Assembly: GCF_010104355.1 (NCBI RefSeq)
Contig: NZ_CP044972.1
Location: 620,001-684,000 of the forward strand
Source of the DNA: Hydrogenophaga sp. PBL-H3
GTDB lineage: Bacteria; Pseudomonadota; Gammaproteobacteria; Burkholderiales; Burkholderiaceae_C
DNA: 64,000 bases
Direction of reading: 5' to 3'
Shown in pieces: positions 33,957 to 42,420 of the stretch. The translations under genes were made by a program, and so were the position numbers. The notes under the pieces are model-generated. The model did not search any database and was not told where the DNA came from. It was given only the letters and a program-made list of their open reading frames with translations. Each line of letters starts with the position of its first letter. Position 1 is the stretch's first letter.

Positions 33957-35278
33957 CGGCAGCCACGGCACGGTCCTTGCGCGTGGCCGTTGAGGATGTG
34001 CGTCTGGCGTTCAGCAAGACCGGATGCCTGACATCGGCCGTACTGGTCTTGGCTGGTGTGGGTCTGGACCTGGCCGTTTATCCCGAAAAAGCACCCACGT
34101 TCCTTCTCGTGCGTGCTGTGGTCGCTGTGGCTACCTTGCTGATCCTTTGGATCATCCAAGGGGAGTTCGGACGGCGCCACGTGAGGGTGCTGACGCTTTT
34201 GTGGCTTGCCCTTCCGCAGATCATGATTGCTTGGATGATTGCCCAGACAGAGGGTGCAGCCTCCATTTACTTCGTGGGCCTCCACTTGGCGCTGTACGCG
34301 GTGGGCATGATTGTGCCCATCAGCTACCTCGAGGGTCTGGGCTTCGGGGTGTTCACCTGTCTCATCTATGTGGCTGCTTGCTTCTGGCACGCGGGCGGCG
34401 TCGTTTCGACGGGTCAGTTCATCGCGCACCTGCTGTTCACGGCTTTCTCGGCGATCATCTGTGTGGGCTGCACTTACTTCGCTGAACTTAGTCGACTTCG
34501 CCTGTTTGCCCTGAGGGAGCAGGTGGCTGAGCAAAATGCCAGGTTGCAAGAGACCAACCGTACTTTGACCGAGGTCAAGGGGCAACTGATCCAGCGCGAA
34601 AAGATGGCCGCCATCGGCACGCTGTCGGCCGGCCTGCTGCACGAGCTCAACAACCCGGTGAACTACAGCCTGATGGCGATCGACATGGGCCTGACCTGCC
34701 CGGGCGTGGAGAGCGACGCCATGCTCAAGGAGAGCCTGGGCGATGCGCGCGAGGGCATGCAGCGCATCCAGAACATCGTCTCCGACCTCAAGACCTTCGC
34801 CTACCAGAAGCCCGGACAGGACGCCCAGCGCCCCTTCCTGCTGGGAAACGCCTTGCGCTCGGCGCTGCGCCTGGCCGGCTACGAACTCAAGGGCATCGAC
34901 GTGCCGGTGGAGCTGCCGCAAGACACGCACGTGCTGGGCGACGAGCCGGCCATCATCGGCGTGTTGATCAACTTGCTGAGCAACGCGGCCCATGCCTTGC
35001 AGGCGGCCAGGCGCGAGCAGCCGCGCATTGCGGTGACGGTGGTCTCGCGAGACAAGCGCCTGGTCGTGTCGGTGCGCGACAACGGTTCGGGCATTGCGCC
35101 CGAGAACGTGGGCCGCGTGTTCGAACCGTTCTTCACCACCCGCGATGTGGGCGCCGGCCTCGGACTCGGGCTGAGCGTGAGCTACGGCATCGTGCAGCGT
35201 CATGGCGGAACCCTGGCGGTGGACAGCGAGCTGGGCGCCTGGACCGAATTCACTTTTGATTTGCCGAGGCCACCATGA
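33953..35278 (+). CDS. phcS: PhcS-like membrane sensor histidine kinase
   Basis: A 441-residue kinase. Residues about 25-180 hold some six hydrophobic segments (for example LLVRAVVAVATLLILWII, LTLLWLALPQIMIAWMI and FIAHLLFTAFSAIICVGCTYF), with almost no periplasmic domain. That suits a sensor for a membrane-partitioning lipid ester. A coiled coil leads to the H-box AGLLHELNNPVNYSL (H230). The N-box is INLLSNAAHAL and the G-boxes are DNGSGIAPENVGRVFEPFFTT and GLGLGLSVSYGIVQRHGG. It overlaps phcB by 4 bases and phcR by 4 bases. Base composition shifts from about 57% to 65-70% GC close to codon 220, at the sensor/kinase boundary. Partnership with the adjacent synthase is inferred from the Ralstonia operon. 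Confidence 0.8.
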   Translation: MTAATARSLRVAVEDVRLAFSKTGCLTSAVLVLAGVGLDLAVYPEKAPTFLLVRAVVAVATLLILWIIQGEFGRRHVRVLTLLWLALPQIMIAWMIAQTEGAASIYFVGLHLALYAVGMIVPISYLEGLGFGVFTCLIYVAACFWHAGGVVSTGQFIAHLLFTAFSAIICVGCTYFAELSRLRLFALREQVAEQNARLQETNRTLTEVKGQLIQREKMAAIGTLSAGLLHELNNPVNYSLMAIDMGLTCPGVESDAMLKESLGDAREGMQRIQNIVSDLKTFAYQKPGQDAQRPFLLGNALRSALRLAGYELKGIDVPVELPQDTHVLGDEPAIIGVLINLLSNAAHALQAARREQPRIAVTVVSRDKRLVVSVRDNGSGIAPENVGRVFEPFFTTRDVGAGLGLGLSVSYGIVQRHGGTLAVDSELGAWTEFTFDLPRPP

Positions 35279-36483
35279 ACATGCAAGACCCCGGTGCGGT
35301 GCGAGGCCTTCAGGGGCCTCACGCAATCCTGATGGTGGACGACGAGCCGCAGGCGTGCAAATGGTTTGCCCGCCTGTATGGCACGGAGTTCACCGTGTTG
35401 ACCGCCTTCAGCGTGGACGAGGCGCTGGTCTTGCTTGGAGAGCGCAGCCACGAGGTGGCGGTGCTGCTCACCGACTACGCGATGCCGGTGCGCGACGGCG
35501 TGACGCTGCTCAGCGAGGTGCGGCGGCTCTACCCGCATGTGGCTCGCCTGCTGGTGTCGGCCTATGCCGACAAGGACGTCGCCATGTCGGCGGTGAACCA
35601 GGGCCATGTGGAGAAGATCCTGGAAAAGCCCCTGGATGACACGATCACCCGCCAGGCCCTGCGCGAGGCACTGGAGGCCAGCGTGCGCCGCGGCCGCGAG
35701 CGTTCGCTGATCGCTCGGCGCGAGTCGGCCTTGCGCGAGACGCTGGGTTTCCTGGCCCACGAAGTCACCTCGCCGCTGGCCACGGTGCGCGGCTACCTCT
35801 CGGCCATGCGCGAGAACCACCGTGTCAGCCCCGAAGGCAGTGGTGGCATGGCCTACATCGCCCAGCAGAAGCCGGGTGATGTGCTGTTCATGATCGAAGC
35901 CGCCCAGCGTCGCGCGGAGTACGCGCAATCGCTGGTGTCCACCTTCGTGCAGACCGCGCGCGACGCCAGCCGCGGTGATACCTCGGCCAGCCTGCGCGCC
36001 AGCGAACTCGTGCGAGCGGTGCAGGACGAATATCCTTTTGAAACCACGGAGGCCGGCTGGTTGTCCGTCGAGCTGGCGACCGATTTCACGCTGCCCGGTC
36101 GCCGCGACCTGCTCTACCTCGTGCTCTGCACGCTGGTCAAGAACGCCCTGATCGCCCTGCGCGCCCAGCCACCCCAGCGGCCCGAGGTGCGCATTGCGCT
36201 GGACCAGCTCGCCATGCTGCCTGGCCTGAGCCCTCAGGCGGCCATCCGCGTGACCGACAACGGCCCGGGCATCCCGCCCGAGGTGCTCAAGCGCCTCACG
36301 CGCGAGCCCGTGACCACGCGTGCGGAAAGCGGCGGCAGCGGCATGGGCCTGCTGTTTTGCCAGCGCGTGATGACCACCCTGGGTGGCGACATCGCCGTGC
36401 ACTCCACCCTGGGCCAGGGCACGACCGTGACACTTTATTTCCCACCGTCGCCTGACGACACCCCGGTCGAGGAGACCCGATGA
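35275..36483 (+). CDS. phcR: PhcR-like response regulator with C-terminal histidine kinase domain
   Basis: A 402-residue hybrid in the unusual order receiver-then-kinase. The receiver spans about 15-130, with acidic pair DDE at 22-24, phosphoacceptor D67 in LLTDYAMP, and K118 in LEKPL. The kinase part has an H-box GFLAHEVTSPLATVRGYL (H162), LVKNALIALRAQ, DNGPGIPPEVLKRL and GSGMGLLFCQRVMTTLGGDI. This order is a hallmark of Ralstonia PhcR, which relays the signal from PhcS and relieves repression of the master regulator PhcA. No phcA is in this window. It overlaps both neighbours by 4 bases (ATGA). Confidence 0.8.
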   Translation: MNMQDPGAVRGLQGPHAILMVDDEPQACKWFARLYGTEFTVLTAFSVDEALVLLGERSHEVAVLLTDYAMPVRDGVTLLSEVRRLYPHVARLLVSAYADKDVAMSAVNQGHVEKILEKPLDDTITRQALREALEASVRRGRERSLIARRESALRETLGFLAHEVTSPLATVRGYLSAMRENHRVSPEGSGGMAYIAQQKPGDVLFMIEAAQRRAEYAQSLVSTFVQTARDASRGDTSASLRASELVRAVQDEYPFETTEAGWLSVELATDFTLPGRRDLLYLVLCTLVKNALIALRAQPPQRPEVRIALDQLAMLPGLSPQAAIRVTDNGPGIPPEVLKRLTREPVTTRAESGGSGMGLLFCQRVMTTLGGDIAVHSTLGQGTTVTLYFPPSPDDTPVEETR

Positions 36484-37436
36484 CACCGACGAAGATCCTG
36501 TACGTGGACGACGAGGCCATGGCGCTCAAGTACTTCGAGCGCCTGGTCAGTCCACTTGCCCCTGTGCTCACCGCCGGCTCGGTCGAAGAAGGCCGCGCCG
36601 TGCTGCTGGCCCATGGTGCGGACGTGGCCGTGCTGGTGTGCGACCAGCGCATGCCCGGCGAACGCGGCAACGAGCTGCTGCGCCATGCCCGCGAGTACTA
36701 CCCCGGCATCGTGCGGATGTTGACCACCGCCTACTCGGAACTGGGCGACGCGATCGAGGCCATCAACACCGGCGAGATTTACCGCTACATCAACAAGCCC
36801 TGGGAGCTGGAGAGCCTGCGCGCCGACCTGAAGAACGCGCTGGAGCTCGCGGCCTTGCGCAGCGAACGCGACGGCCTGATGCGCGACCGCTTGCTGGCCC
36901 AGCAAAGCCGGCTGCTGGCGAATCGGCTTGCCGCCTTGCTCATGGTGGGTTCGGCTGTCCATGCCGACGGCCATGAACAGGCGCTCTACCGCTACGCCGA
37001 GGCGGCGCGCGCGGTGGGTGGCGCCGAGCCCATGGTGGACTGGAACCGCTGGGACCACGCCGACCTGCTGCAGGCCGAGGCCCAGCGCGGCGCGGCCATC
37101 GCGGCGCACCTGCGTGAGGCCCTGCAGGCGCTGGGCCCGAGGGGCGATGCGGGTGACGCACTGTTGGCGCTGGCGCGCTCGGTCGGCGGTGAGGTCAGCG
37201 GCGATGGGGTGCTGGTGGCCAACGCCACCGTGTTCACCGCGCTGCTCGTGTCTCCTGCGGGCGAGACGCCCACCGCAACGCAATGCGCCTGGCTGGCCTG
37301 GCTGCTCTGGCAGGCCGGCCTGGCCCGCGTGACACCCGCGCAGGGCGGCTGGCTGGTGCGCCCCACGGCGTCGGACGCCTTGCGTGCGGACTGGCTGGCC
37401 GATGCGATGGAGCGACTCGGTAAAGACCCGGCCTGA
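36480..37436 (+). CDS. phcQ: PhcQ-like response regulator
   Basis: A 318-residue protein with a receiver domain (about 5-120): acidic YVDDEA, phosphoacceptor D55 in VCDQRMPG, TTAYS switch region and K in NKPWELESL. A helical linker (LKNALELAALRSERDGLMRDRLLAQQ) follows, then a roughly 180-residue helical, Ala/Leu-rich C-terminal domain that I do not recognise and that has no DNA-binding, EAL, GGDEF or HD-GYP motif. Position and receiver type match PhcQ, the fourth gene of the Ralstonia phc operon. It overlaps phcR by 4 bases and ends the operon. Confidence 0.72.
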   Translation: MTPTKILYVDDEAMALKYFERLVSPLAPVLTAGSVEEGRAVLLAHGADVAVLVCDQRMPGERGNELLRHAREYYPGIVRMLTTAYSELGDAIEAINTGEIYRYINKPWELESLRADLKNALELAALRSERDGLMRDRLLAQQSRLLANRLAALLMVGSAVHADGHEQALYRYAEAARAVGGAEPMVDWNRWDHADLLQAEAQRGAAIAAHLREALQALGPRGDAGDALLALARSVGGEVSGDGVLVANATVFTALLVSPAGETPTATQCAWLAWLLWQAGLARVTPAQGGWLVRPTASDALRADWLADAMERLGKDPA

Positions 37437-37531
37437 GGTCGGTTCGTCGGAACGGTGGAACCACGGCGGGCGGGAACAGTCATGCAGGCAGGGGTTGAAG
37501 TACCCTCGATCCTGATTTTTTTGGGGAATCC

Positions 37532-37876
37532 ATGATGAACCTTGCCCACTTCTCCCATCAGCGGCTCGCACACGCGTCGCGTCTGGCGGCCTGGCTCTGC
37601 GCCGGCGTTTTGCTCAGCGGCTGTTCGGCCGGCGTGGGCGTGGGCATCCCGATCGGGCCTTTTTCCATTGGCGTGGGTGTGGGCACCGGCGGTGTGAATG
37701 CCGGCATCAGCACCGGCGTCGGACCGGTCGGCGTGGGTGTGGGGGTGAACCAGCGTGGAGCGGTGAGCGCCGGTGCCGGCGTGGGCGCCAGCACCCCCAT
37801 CGGCAACAGCAATGCGCGGGTGGGTGTGGGTGTGGGCACCAGCACCACCATCTACGATCCGGATCAGCACCGCTGA
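37532..37876 (+). CDS. Gly/Val-rich repeat lipoprotein
   Basis: A 114-residue putative lipoprotein. A positively charged start and hydrophobic helix end in the lipobox LLSGC (C31). The mature part is made almost entirely of Gly, Val, Ile, Thr, Ser and Asn in a repeated GVGVG pattern (for example IGVGVGTGGVNAGISTGVG), ending TSTTIYDPDQHR. The predicted product is a small surface or periplasmic beta-rich or amyloid-like polypeptide; no function is known to me. The longer of two adjacent starts (MMN) is reported. It is followed by a strong bidirectional terminator and lies 95 bases after the phcQ-like gene, with no evidence that it belongs to that operon. Confidence 0.75.
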   Translation: MMNLAHFSHQRLAHASRLAAWLCAGVLLSGCSAGVGVGIPIGPFSIGVGVGTGGVNAGISTGVGPVGVGVGVNQRGAVSAGAGVGASTPIGNSNARVGVGVGTSTTIYDPDQHR

Positions 37877-37894
37877 GCGCACCGAACGCACACA

Positions 37895-37930
37895 AAAAAG
37901 CCCGTCTGGCGCAAGCCAGACGGGCTTTTT
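37895..37930. terminator. Bidirectional rho-independent terminator
   Basis: A perfect 16-base stem (37895-37910 with 37915-37930), loop GCAA, has A-runs on the left and T-runs on the right. It terminates the lipoprotein gene on the plus strand and the ohr gene on the minus strand. Confidence 0.93.
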
Positions 37931-37947
37931 GCCGGGTGAGCCGAAGC

Positions 37948-38376
37948 TCAGACCAGCGTGATGGTCACGTTGATGTTGCCGCGGGTGGCATTGGAGTACG
38001 GGCACACCTGGTGGGCGGTGTCCAGGAGGTCCTGCGCCACGGCGCGGTCCAGGCCGGGCAGGTTCACGTTGAGGCGGGCGGCGATGCCGAAGCCGGCCGG
38101 GATCGGGCCGATGTCGACTTCAGCGTCGATCGATGCGTCGGCCGGCACGGCCACTTTTTTCATGCCGGCCACGTGCTTCAGGGCACCCATGAAGCAGGCT
38201 GAGTAGCCGGCAGCGAAGAGCTGCTCGGGGTTGGTGGCCGCGCCCGAGCCGCCCATGGCTTTGGGGGGCGAGAGCTTGACGTCGAGCATGCCGTCGTCGG
38301 AACGTGAAGTGCCTTCGCGGCCACCGGTGGTGTGGGCGCGGGCGGTGTAGACGACTTTGTCGAGGGAAGTGGGCAT
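37948..38376 (-). CDS. ohr: Organic hydroperoxide reductase Ohr
   Basis: A 142-residue OsmC/Ohr-family peroxidase that reduces organic and fatty-acid hydroperoxides. The catalytic cysteines are C61 in GYSACFMGAL and C125 in HQVCPYSNATRGN. The N-terminal KVVYTARAHTTGGREG contains the catalytic Arg region, and NPEQLFAAGY is a family signature. The start at 38376 has a GGAG site before it; longer in-frame versions reach into ohrR. It lies 61 bases downstream of ohrR on the same strand, so both are likely derepressed together by organic peroxides. Confidence 0.95.
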   Translation of the reverse strand: MPTSLDKVVYTARAHTTGGREGTSRSDDGMLDVKLSPPKAMGGSGAATNPEQLFAAGYSACFMGALKHVAGMKKVAVPADASIDAEVDIGPIPAGFGIAARLNVNLPGLDRAVAQDLLDTAHQVCPYSNATRGNINVTITLV

Positions 38377-38437
38377 GGTGGGGCTCCTGGGGGTTGAGTC
38401 GCTTGCGGGAAGCGGGGGGGTAAAAAAGGAAGCTGGA

Positions 38438-38887
38438 TCAGGCGGAGAGGCGGTCACGCAGGGCCTGCACCTGCCGGGTGAGCGCGAGCACCTCGGACAC
38501 GTCGCATTGCGTGGCCTGCAGCACGCAGCCGGGGATGCGCGCGGCGCGGGCCTTGAGCTTGCGGCCAGAGGCGGTGAGGCGGATCAGCACGCGGCGCTCG
38601 TCCTGCACGTCGCGCAGGCGGGTCACGAGTTCCGCGGACTCCAGCCGCTTGAGCAACGGCGTGAGGGTGCCGGAATCGAGGTGCAGGCGTTCACCGAGTT
38701 CGGAGACGGCCACGCCGTCGTGTTCCCACAGCACCAGCATGGCCAGGTACTGCGGGTAGGTCAGTCCCAGCTCGTCGAGCAGCGGCTTGTACAGCTTGGT
38801 CATGGCCAGCGAGGCCGAGTAGAGCGCGAAGCACAACTGGTGGTCGAGCTGGAGGGCCTGGTCGCTGGAGAAGCGCGGGGTGTTCAT
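38438..38887 (-). CDS. ohrR: OhrR organic peroxide sensor (MarR family)
   Basis: A 149-residue MarR-family repressor. The reactive peroxide-sensing cysteine is C19 in [11 protein letters not shown], the position conserved in Ohr[41 protein letters not shown] is the winged-helix core and [17 protein letters not shown] the wing. Other Cys residues near the C-terminus (GCVLQATQC) could form the intersubunit disulfide of two-Cys OhrR proteins. A perfect OhrR-type palindrome lies 20 bases upstream. Confidence 0.93.
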   Translation of the reverse strand: MNTPRFSSDQALQLDHQLCFALYSASLAMTKLYKPLLDELGLTYPQYLAMLVLWEHDGVAVSELGERLHLDSGTLTPLLKRLESAELVTRLRDVQDERRVLIRLTASGRKLKARAARIPGCVLQATQCDVSEVLALTRQVQALRDRLSA

Positions 38888-38906
38888 GGGTTGTTAATGT
38901 AGTTGG

Positions 38907-38932
38907 CAATTAAATTGTGTGCAATTTAATTG
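38907..38932. promoter_or_regulatory. OhrR operator
   Basis: Two 11-base arms, CAATTAAATTG (38907-38917) and CAATTTAATTG (38922-38932), are perfect reverse complements around TGTG. AT-rich palindromes of this form are the established binding site of OhrR. It is placed to block transcription of ohrR and ohr. Confidence 0.85.
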
Positions 38933-39074
38933 TGAGCAACCACGATGACTGCCGGGTTTTGCGGTGGCCGATCTGTCGGGTTTCTTTCCGCTGTGGTGGG
39001 GAGGTGCCTCACCAGGCTGGGCGCCGCCACCGTCCCGGCGCGAGGTCGCCGAACAAAATCCCCAAAAACAAACC

Positions 39075-40115
39075 TCACGCCATCAAAGGCGCACCCTGCA
39101 TCTCTTCGATCTGCTCCACCAGCATGTCCACCTGTCCCTGCCAGTAGTCGCGGCTGCCGAACCAGGGGAAGTTGATCGGGAAGGCCGGGTCGTCCCAGCG
39201 GCGCGCCACCCAGGCGCTGTAGTGGATCAGGCGCAGCGTGCGCAGCGGCTCGATCAGCGCGAGCTCGCGCCGGTCAAACGCGCGGAACTGCTCGTAGCCG
39301 TCGACCAGCGCGCCGAGCTGCTGCGTCTGCTGGCGGCGGTCGCCGCTGAGCAGCATCCAGAGGTCTTGCACCGCCGGCCCGGTGCGCGCGTCGTCCAGGT
39401 CTACAAAGTGCGGGCCGGCGCCAGGCTGGCCCTCGGGTGTCCAGAGGATGTTGCCGGGGTGGCAATCGCCGTGCAGGCGGATGCGGCGAATGCTGTCTTC
39501 GTCCAGCAGCGCGCCGTGTTTGAGCACCGGGTGGGCTTCGATCAGGGCCAGTGCTTCGGCCAGCGCGGCCGACCAGGCGGTGCGCACCTCGGGCGCCACG
39601 GCGGCGTGCTCCATTAACCAGTCGCGCGGTTCGTGGGCGAAGCTGGCGGCGTCCAGCGCCGGGCGCACCTTGAAAGCCTCGCTGGCGCCCACGCTGTGGA
39701 TGCGCCCCAGGAAGCGCCCGATCCATTCGAGCACCTCGAAGTTGTCGAGCTCGGGCCGGCGCCCACCGCGCCGAGGGCTCACCGCAAAGGTGAACCCGCC
39801 GAAGTGGTGCAGCGTCTCGCCTTGCACGCGCAGCGGTGGCACGGCCGGTATTTCTGCGGCCACCAGTTCTTCGGCAAATGCGTGCTCCTCGGCAATCTGC
39901 GCATCGCTCCAGCGCCCGGGCCGGTAGAACTTGGCCACCACCTGGTCCACGCCGTCCAGCGGCGACTCCAGGTGGATCTGGTACACGCGGTTCTCGAAGC
40001 TGTTGAGCGCGGCCATGCGCCCGTCGCCCCACAGGCCGATGCTGGCCAGCGCGTCCTGCACCACGTCGGGGGTGAGGGCGCTGTAGGGGTGGGTGCTTGG
40101 GTGATCGGAAGTCAT
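39075..40115 (-). CDS. srkA: Stress response kinase A (SrkA/YihE family)
   Basis: A 346-residue protein kinase of the SrkA (YihE/RdoA) family with a choline kinase-like fold. The lysine region is VVAKFYRPGRWSDAQIAEEHAFAEEL, the catalytic loop LHGDCHPGNILW and the metal-binding VDLDDARTGPAVQDLWML. RVYQIHLE and GGFTFAVSPRRGGRRPELDN are family segments, and AWVARRWDDPAFP is near the C-terminus. It phosphorylates Ser/Thr and protects cells during envelope and oxidative stress. The ATG at 40115 is preferred to a TTG two codons upstream. It is divergent from the methyltransferase gene. Confidence 0.93.
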   Translation of the reverse strand: MTSDHPSTHPYSALTPDVVQDALASIGLWGDGRMAALNSFENRVYQIHLESPLDGVDQVVAKFYRPGRWSDAQIAEEHAFAEELVAAEIPAVPPLRVQGETLHHFGGFTFAVSPRRGGRRPELDNFEVLEWIGRFLGRIHSVGASEAFKVRPALDAASFAHEPRDWLMEHAAVAPEVRTAWSAALAEALALIEAHPVLKHGALLDEDSIRRIRLHGDCHPGNILWTPEGQPGAGPHFVDLDDARTGPAVQDLWMLLSGDRRQQTQQLGALVDGYEQFRAFDRRELALIEPLRTLRLIHYSAWVARRWDDPAFPINFPWFGSRDYWQGQVDMLVEQIEEMQGAPLMA

Positions 40116-40172
40116 GGGCAATTGTCACCGTTGCACGCATGTCCATCGTCGCAGCGCACCTATCATCGACCC

Positions 40173-41075
40173 ATGGCAAAACCGAAACCTTCCCCCCGTG
40201 CCGTCCCCACGCTGCAGGAGCAACTGCCCGAGCTGCGCGAAGGCCAGTCGGTGGCCTTGCTGCAGGAGCTGCACATCCTCACCCGCGAGGGCAAGCTCAA
40301 CCAGGACACGCGCCGCAAGCTCAAGCAGGTCTACCACCTGGTGCAGTTCATCGAGCCGTTGCTGGCCGAGGTGCTGGCCGCGCGCGGCGACGTGATCCTG
40401 GCCGACCACGGCGCGGGCAAGTCCTACCTGGGCTTCATCCTGTACGACCTGTTCTTCAAGTCCAGGCCGGTGGGCCGCGTGATCGGCGTGGAGACCCGTG
40501 CCGAGCTGGTCGACAAGTCGCGCGCGCTGGCGGCCAAGCTGGGCTTCGAGCGCATGGACTTTCTGGCCACCACCGTGCAGGAGGCGCTCACACACCCCGA
40601 CCTGCCCGAGCGCATCGACATGGTGACTGCGCTGCACGCCTGCGACACCGCCACCGACGACGCCATTGCCTTCGGCCTGGCCAAACATGCCAGCCACATG
40701 GTGCTGGTGCCGTGCTGCCAGGCCGAGGTGGCCGGCGTGCTGCGCCAGCACAAGGCGCTGAGCCTGTCGCGCTCACCGCTGGCCGAACTGTGGCGACATC
40801 CCCTGCACACACGCGAATTCGGCAGCCAGATCACCAATGTGTTGCGTTGCTTGCAACTGGAAGCGCATGGTTACAACGTGACGGTGACCGAGCTCGTCGG
40901 CTGGGAGCATTCGATGAAGAACGAACTGATCCTGGCCCGTAGAATGGCCGACGACCGAAACGGGCTGCGCGAGCGGGCCCGGCAGCGATTGACGCAGGTG
41001 CTCGACGAGCTGGGCCTGCCCGAACTCAAGGCGCGATTTTCGGTCGGTCCAAGCCCGGTGCACGCACCGGCCTGA
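40173..41075 (+). CDS. Class I SAM-dependent methyltransferase, unassigned
   Basis: A 300-residue cytoplasmic protein of the methyltransferase-domain-32 kind. A basic helical N-terminus (TRRKLKQVYHLVQFIEPLLAEVLA) leads to DVILADHGAGKSYLGFILYDLFF, a SAM loop resembling a P-loop, then VIGVETRAELVDKSRALAAKLGFERMDFL and MVTALHACDTATDDAIAFGL. VLVPCCQAEV, a PCC motif, is typical of this group, in which eukaryotic relatives modify RNA or protein. The C-terminal GWEHSMKNELILARR is also conserved in the group. The substrate is unknown. Confidence 0.8.
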   Translation: MAKPKPSPRAVPTLQEQLPELREGQSVALLQELHILTREGKLNQDTRRKLKQVYHLVQFIEPLLAEVLAARGDVILADHGAGKSYLGFILYDLFFKSRPVGRVIGVETRAELVDKSRALAAKLGFERMDFLATTVQEALTHPDLPERIDMVTALHACDTATDDAIAFGLAKHASHMVLVPCCQAEVAGVLRQHKALSLSRSPLAELWRHPLHTREFGSQITNVLRCLQLEAHGYNVTVTELVGWEHSMKNELILARRMADDRNGLRERARQRLTQVLDELGLPELKARFSVGPSPVHAPA

Positions 41076-41224
41076 TTGATCGCGGCGACCGACATGGTCG
41101 CCTGTTTGCCACCTTCCCGGTGTACAAGTCAGCGCCACGCTGATGCCGGTTTGCCTGGTGGTCCCGAGGTGGTTTGCACCCCGGAGGCCACCATCCCACA
41201 GACCCCATCCAGGAGCGCTTGCCC

Positions 41225-42412
41225 ATGGTTACCGATTTCGCTTTTCTGTTGCAGTCCATCGCCTGGCCGCTGGTGCTGTTGCTGGCCTGGTTGCTGGCCG
41301 AACTGCTGTTCGAGCGCTGGCGCATTCCGCGCGTCACCAGCTATGTGGCGGTGGGCCTGGTGGGCGGCCTGATCAACCTGCCCGGTCTCACCACCGACGT
41401 GCCGGGTCTGCCGTTCCTGGCCAACGTGGCGCTCTCGCTGGTGTTGTTCGAGCTGGGCTACCGCATCAACCTGCGCTGGTTTCGCCACAACCCCTGGATG
41501 CTGGCGCTCGGCGTGGTGGAGTCCTTCGTCACCTTCGGCGTCATCTATTGGGTGAGCGGCTGGTTTGATTTGCCGGTGGACCACCGCCTGATCATCGCGG
41601 CGCTCTCCATCTCCGCCTCACCCGCCGGCGTGGTGCGTGTGGCCAACGAGCTGCGCAGCGCCGGCCAGGTCACCGAACGGGTGATGCACCTGTGTGCCAT
41701 CAATTGCATCTTGTCGGTGGTGGCGCTCAAGCTGGTGGTGGGTTACTGGTACCTCAGCACCTCGGGTGATCTGGTGATGGCCGCGTTCGGCAGCATGTAT
41801 GTGGTGGCCACCTCGGTGGCCGTGGGCGCGCTGATGGGCGTGGCGGTGCCCTGGCTGCTGCGCCAGCGCAGCACCCACGAGCGCGGCGTCACGGTGGTGT
41901 TCGCTCTGGCTGTGCTGCTGCTCACCACCGCCGCCTACGGCCTCAAGCTCTCACCCCTGCTGGCAGCGCTGTTCTTCGGCATCGTGGCGCGCGAGCGGCG
42001 GGTGCACCTCACCAACGCGCAGCGCGACTTCGGCACTGCGGGCGACCTGCTCTCGGTCTTCCTGTTCGTCTACATCGCCTCGCTGCTGAACTGGGCCGAC
42101 GTGGGCGCCGGCATGCTCATGGGGCTGCTGCTGATTGCGGTGCGCACGGCCTCCAAGGTGGGGTGCAACCTGGTGGCCGCGCGTCTGTCGGGCATCACCG
42201 AGCGCAAGGGCCTGCTCACGGGCCTGGCGCTCACGCCCATGTCGGCGTTTGCCATTTTGTTGCTGGAGCAGACCCGCCTCTACGGCTTCGCGCCGGCGGT
42301 GGCGGTGCTCTCGGCCATGGCCGGAATGATGCTGGTGCAGGAACTGCTGGGGCCGGTGGTCACGCAGCGCGCGCTGATGACCGCTCATGAAACCCATGTG
42401 ACCAAGGAATAG
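41225..42412 (+). CDS. Cation:proton antiporter (CPA2/KefB-like), membrane domain only
   Basis: A 395-residue protein with about 11-12 hydrophobic segments over its whole length (for example [51 protein letters not shown]). [11 protein letters not shown] and the paired-residue region [16 protein letters not shown] are typical of the CPA2 sodium/proton antiporter family. The C-terminal TrkA-N regulatory domain of Kef proteins is absent. The start at 41225 has AGGAG about 10 bases upstream; an upstream in-frame extension is not hydrophobic. It lies 8 bases before ybdK and is probably cotranscribed with it. Confidence 0.85.
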   Translation: MVTDFAFLLQSIAWPLVLLLAWLLAELLFERWRIPRVTSYVAVGLVGGLINLPGLTTDVPGLPFLANVALSLVLFELGYRINLRWFRHNPWMLALGVVESFVTFGVIYWVSGWFDLPVDHRLIIAALSISASPAGVVRVANELRSAGQVTERVMHLCAINCILSVVALKLVVGYWYLSTSGDLVMAAFGSMYVVATSVAVGALMGVAVPWLLRQRSTHERGVTVVFALAVLLLTTAAYGLKLSPLLAALFFGIVARERRVHLTNAQRDFGTAGDLLSVFLFVYIASLLNWADVGAGMLMGLLLIAVRTASKVGCNLVAARLSGITERKGLLTGLALTPMSAFAILLLEQTRLYGFAPAVAVLSAMAGMMLVQELLGPVVTQRALMTAHETHVTKE

Positions 42413-42420
42413 GAGCTCCC

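Noticed and set aside
37640..37860. GTGGGTGTGGG-rich stretch as a non-coding G-rich repeat
   Set aside because: It is in frame within a gene with a signal peptide, lipobox, start and terminator, and is explained by GVGVG codons.
41076..41224. Intergenic segment checked for a tRNA or riboswitch
   Set aside because: No cloverleaf, GTTCGA-type T-loop or known riboswitch core is recognisable.
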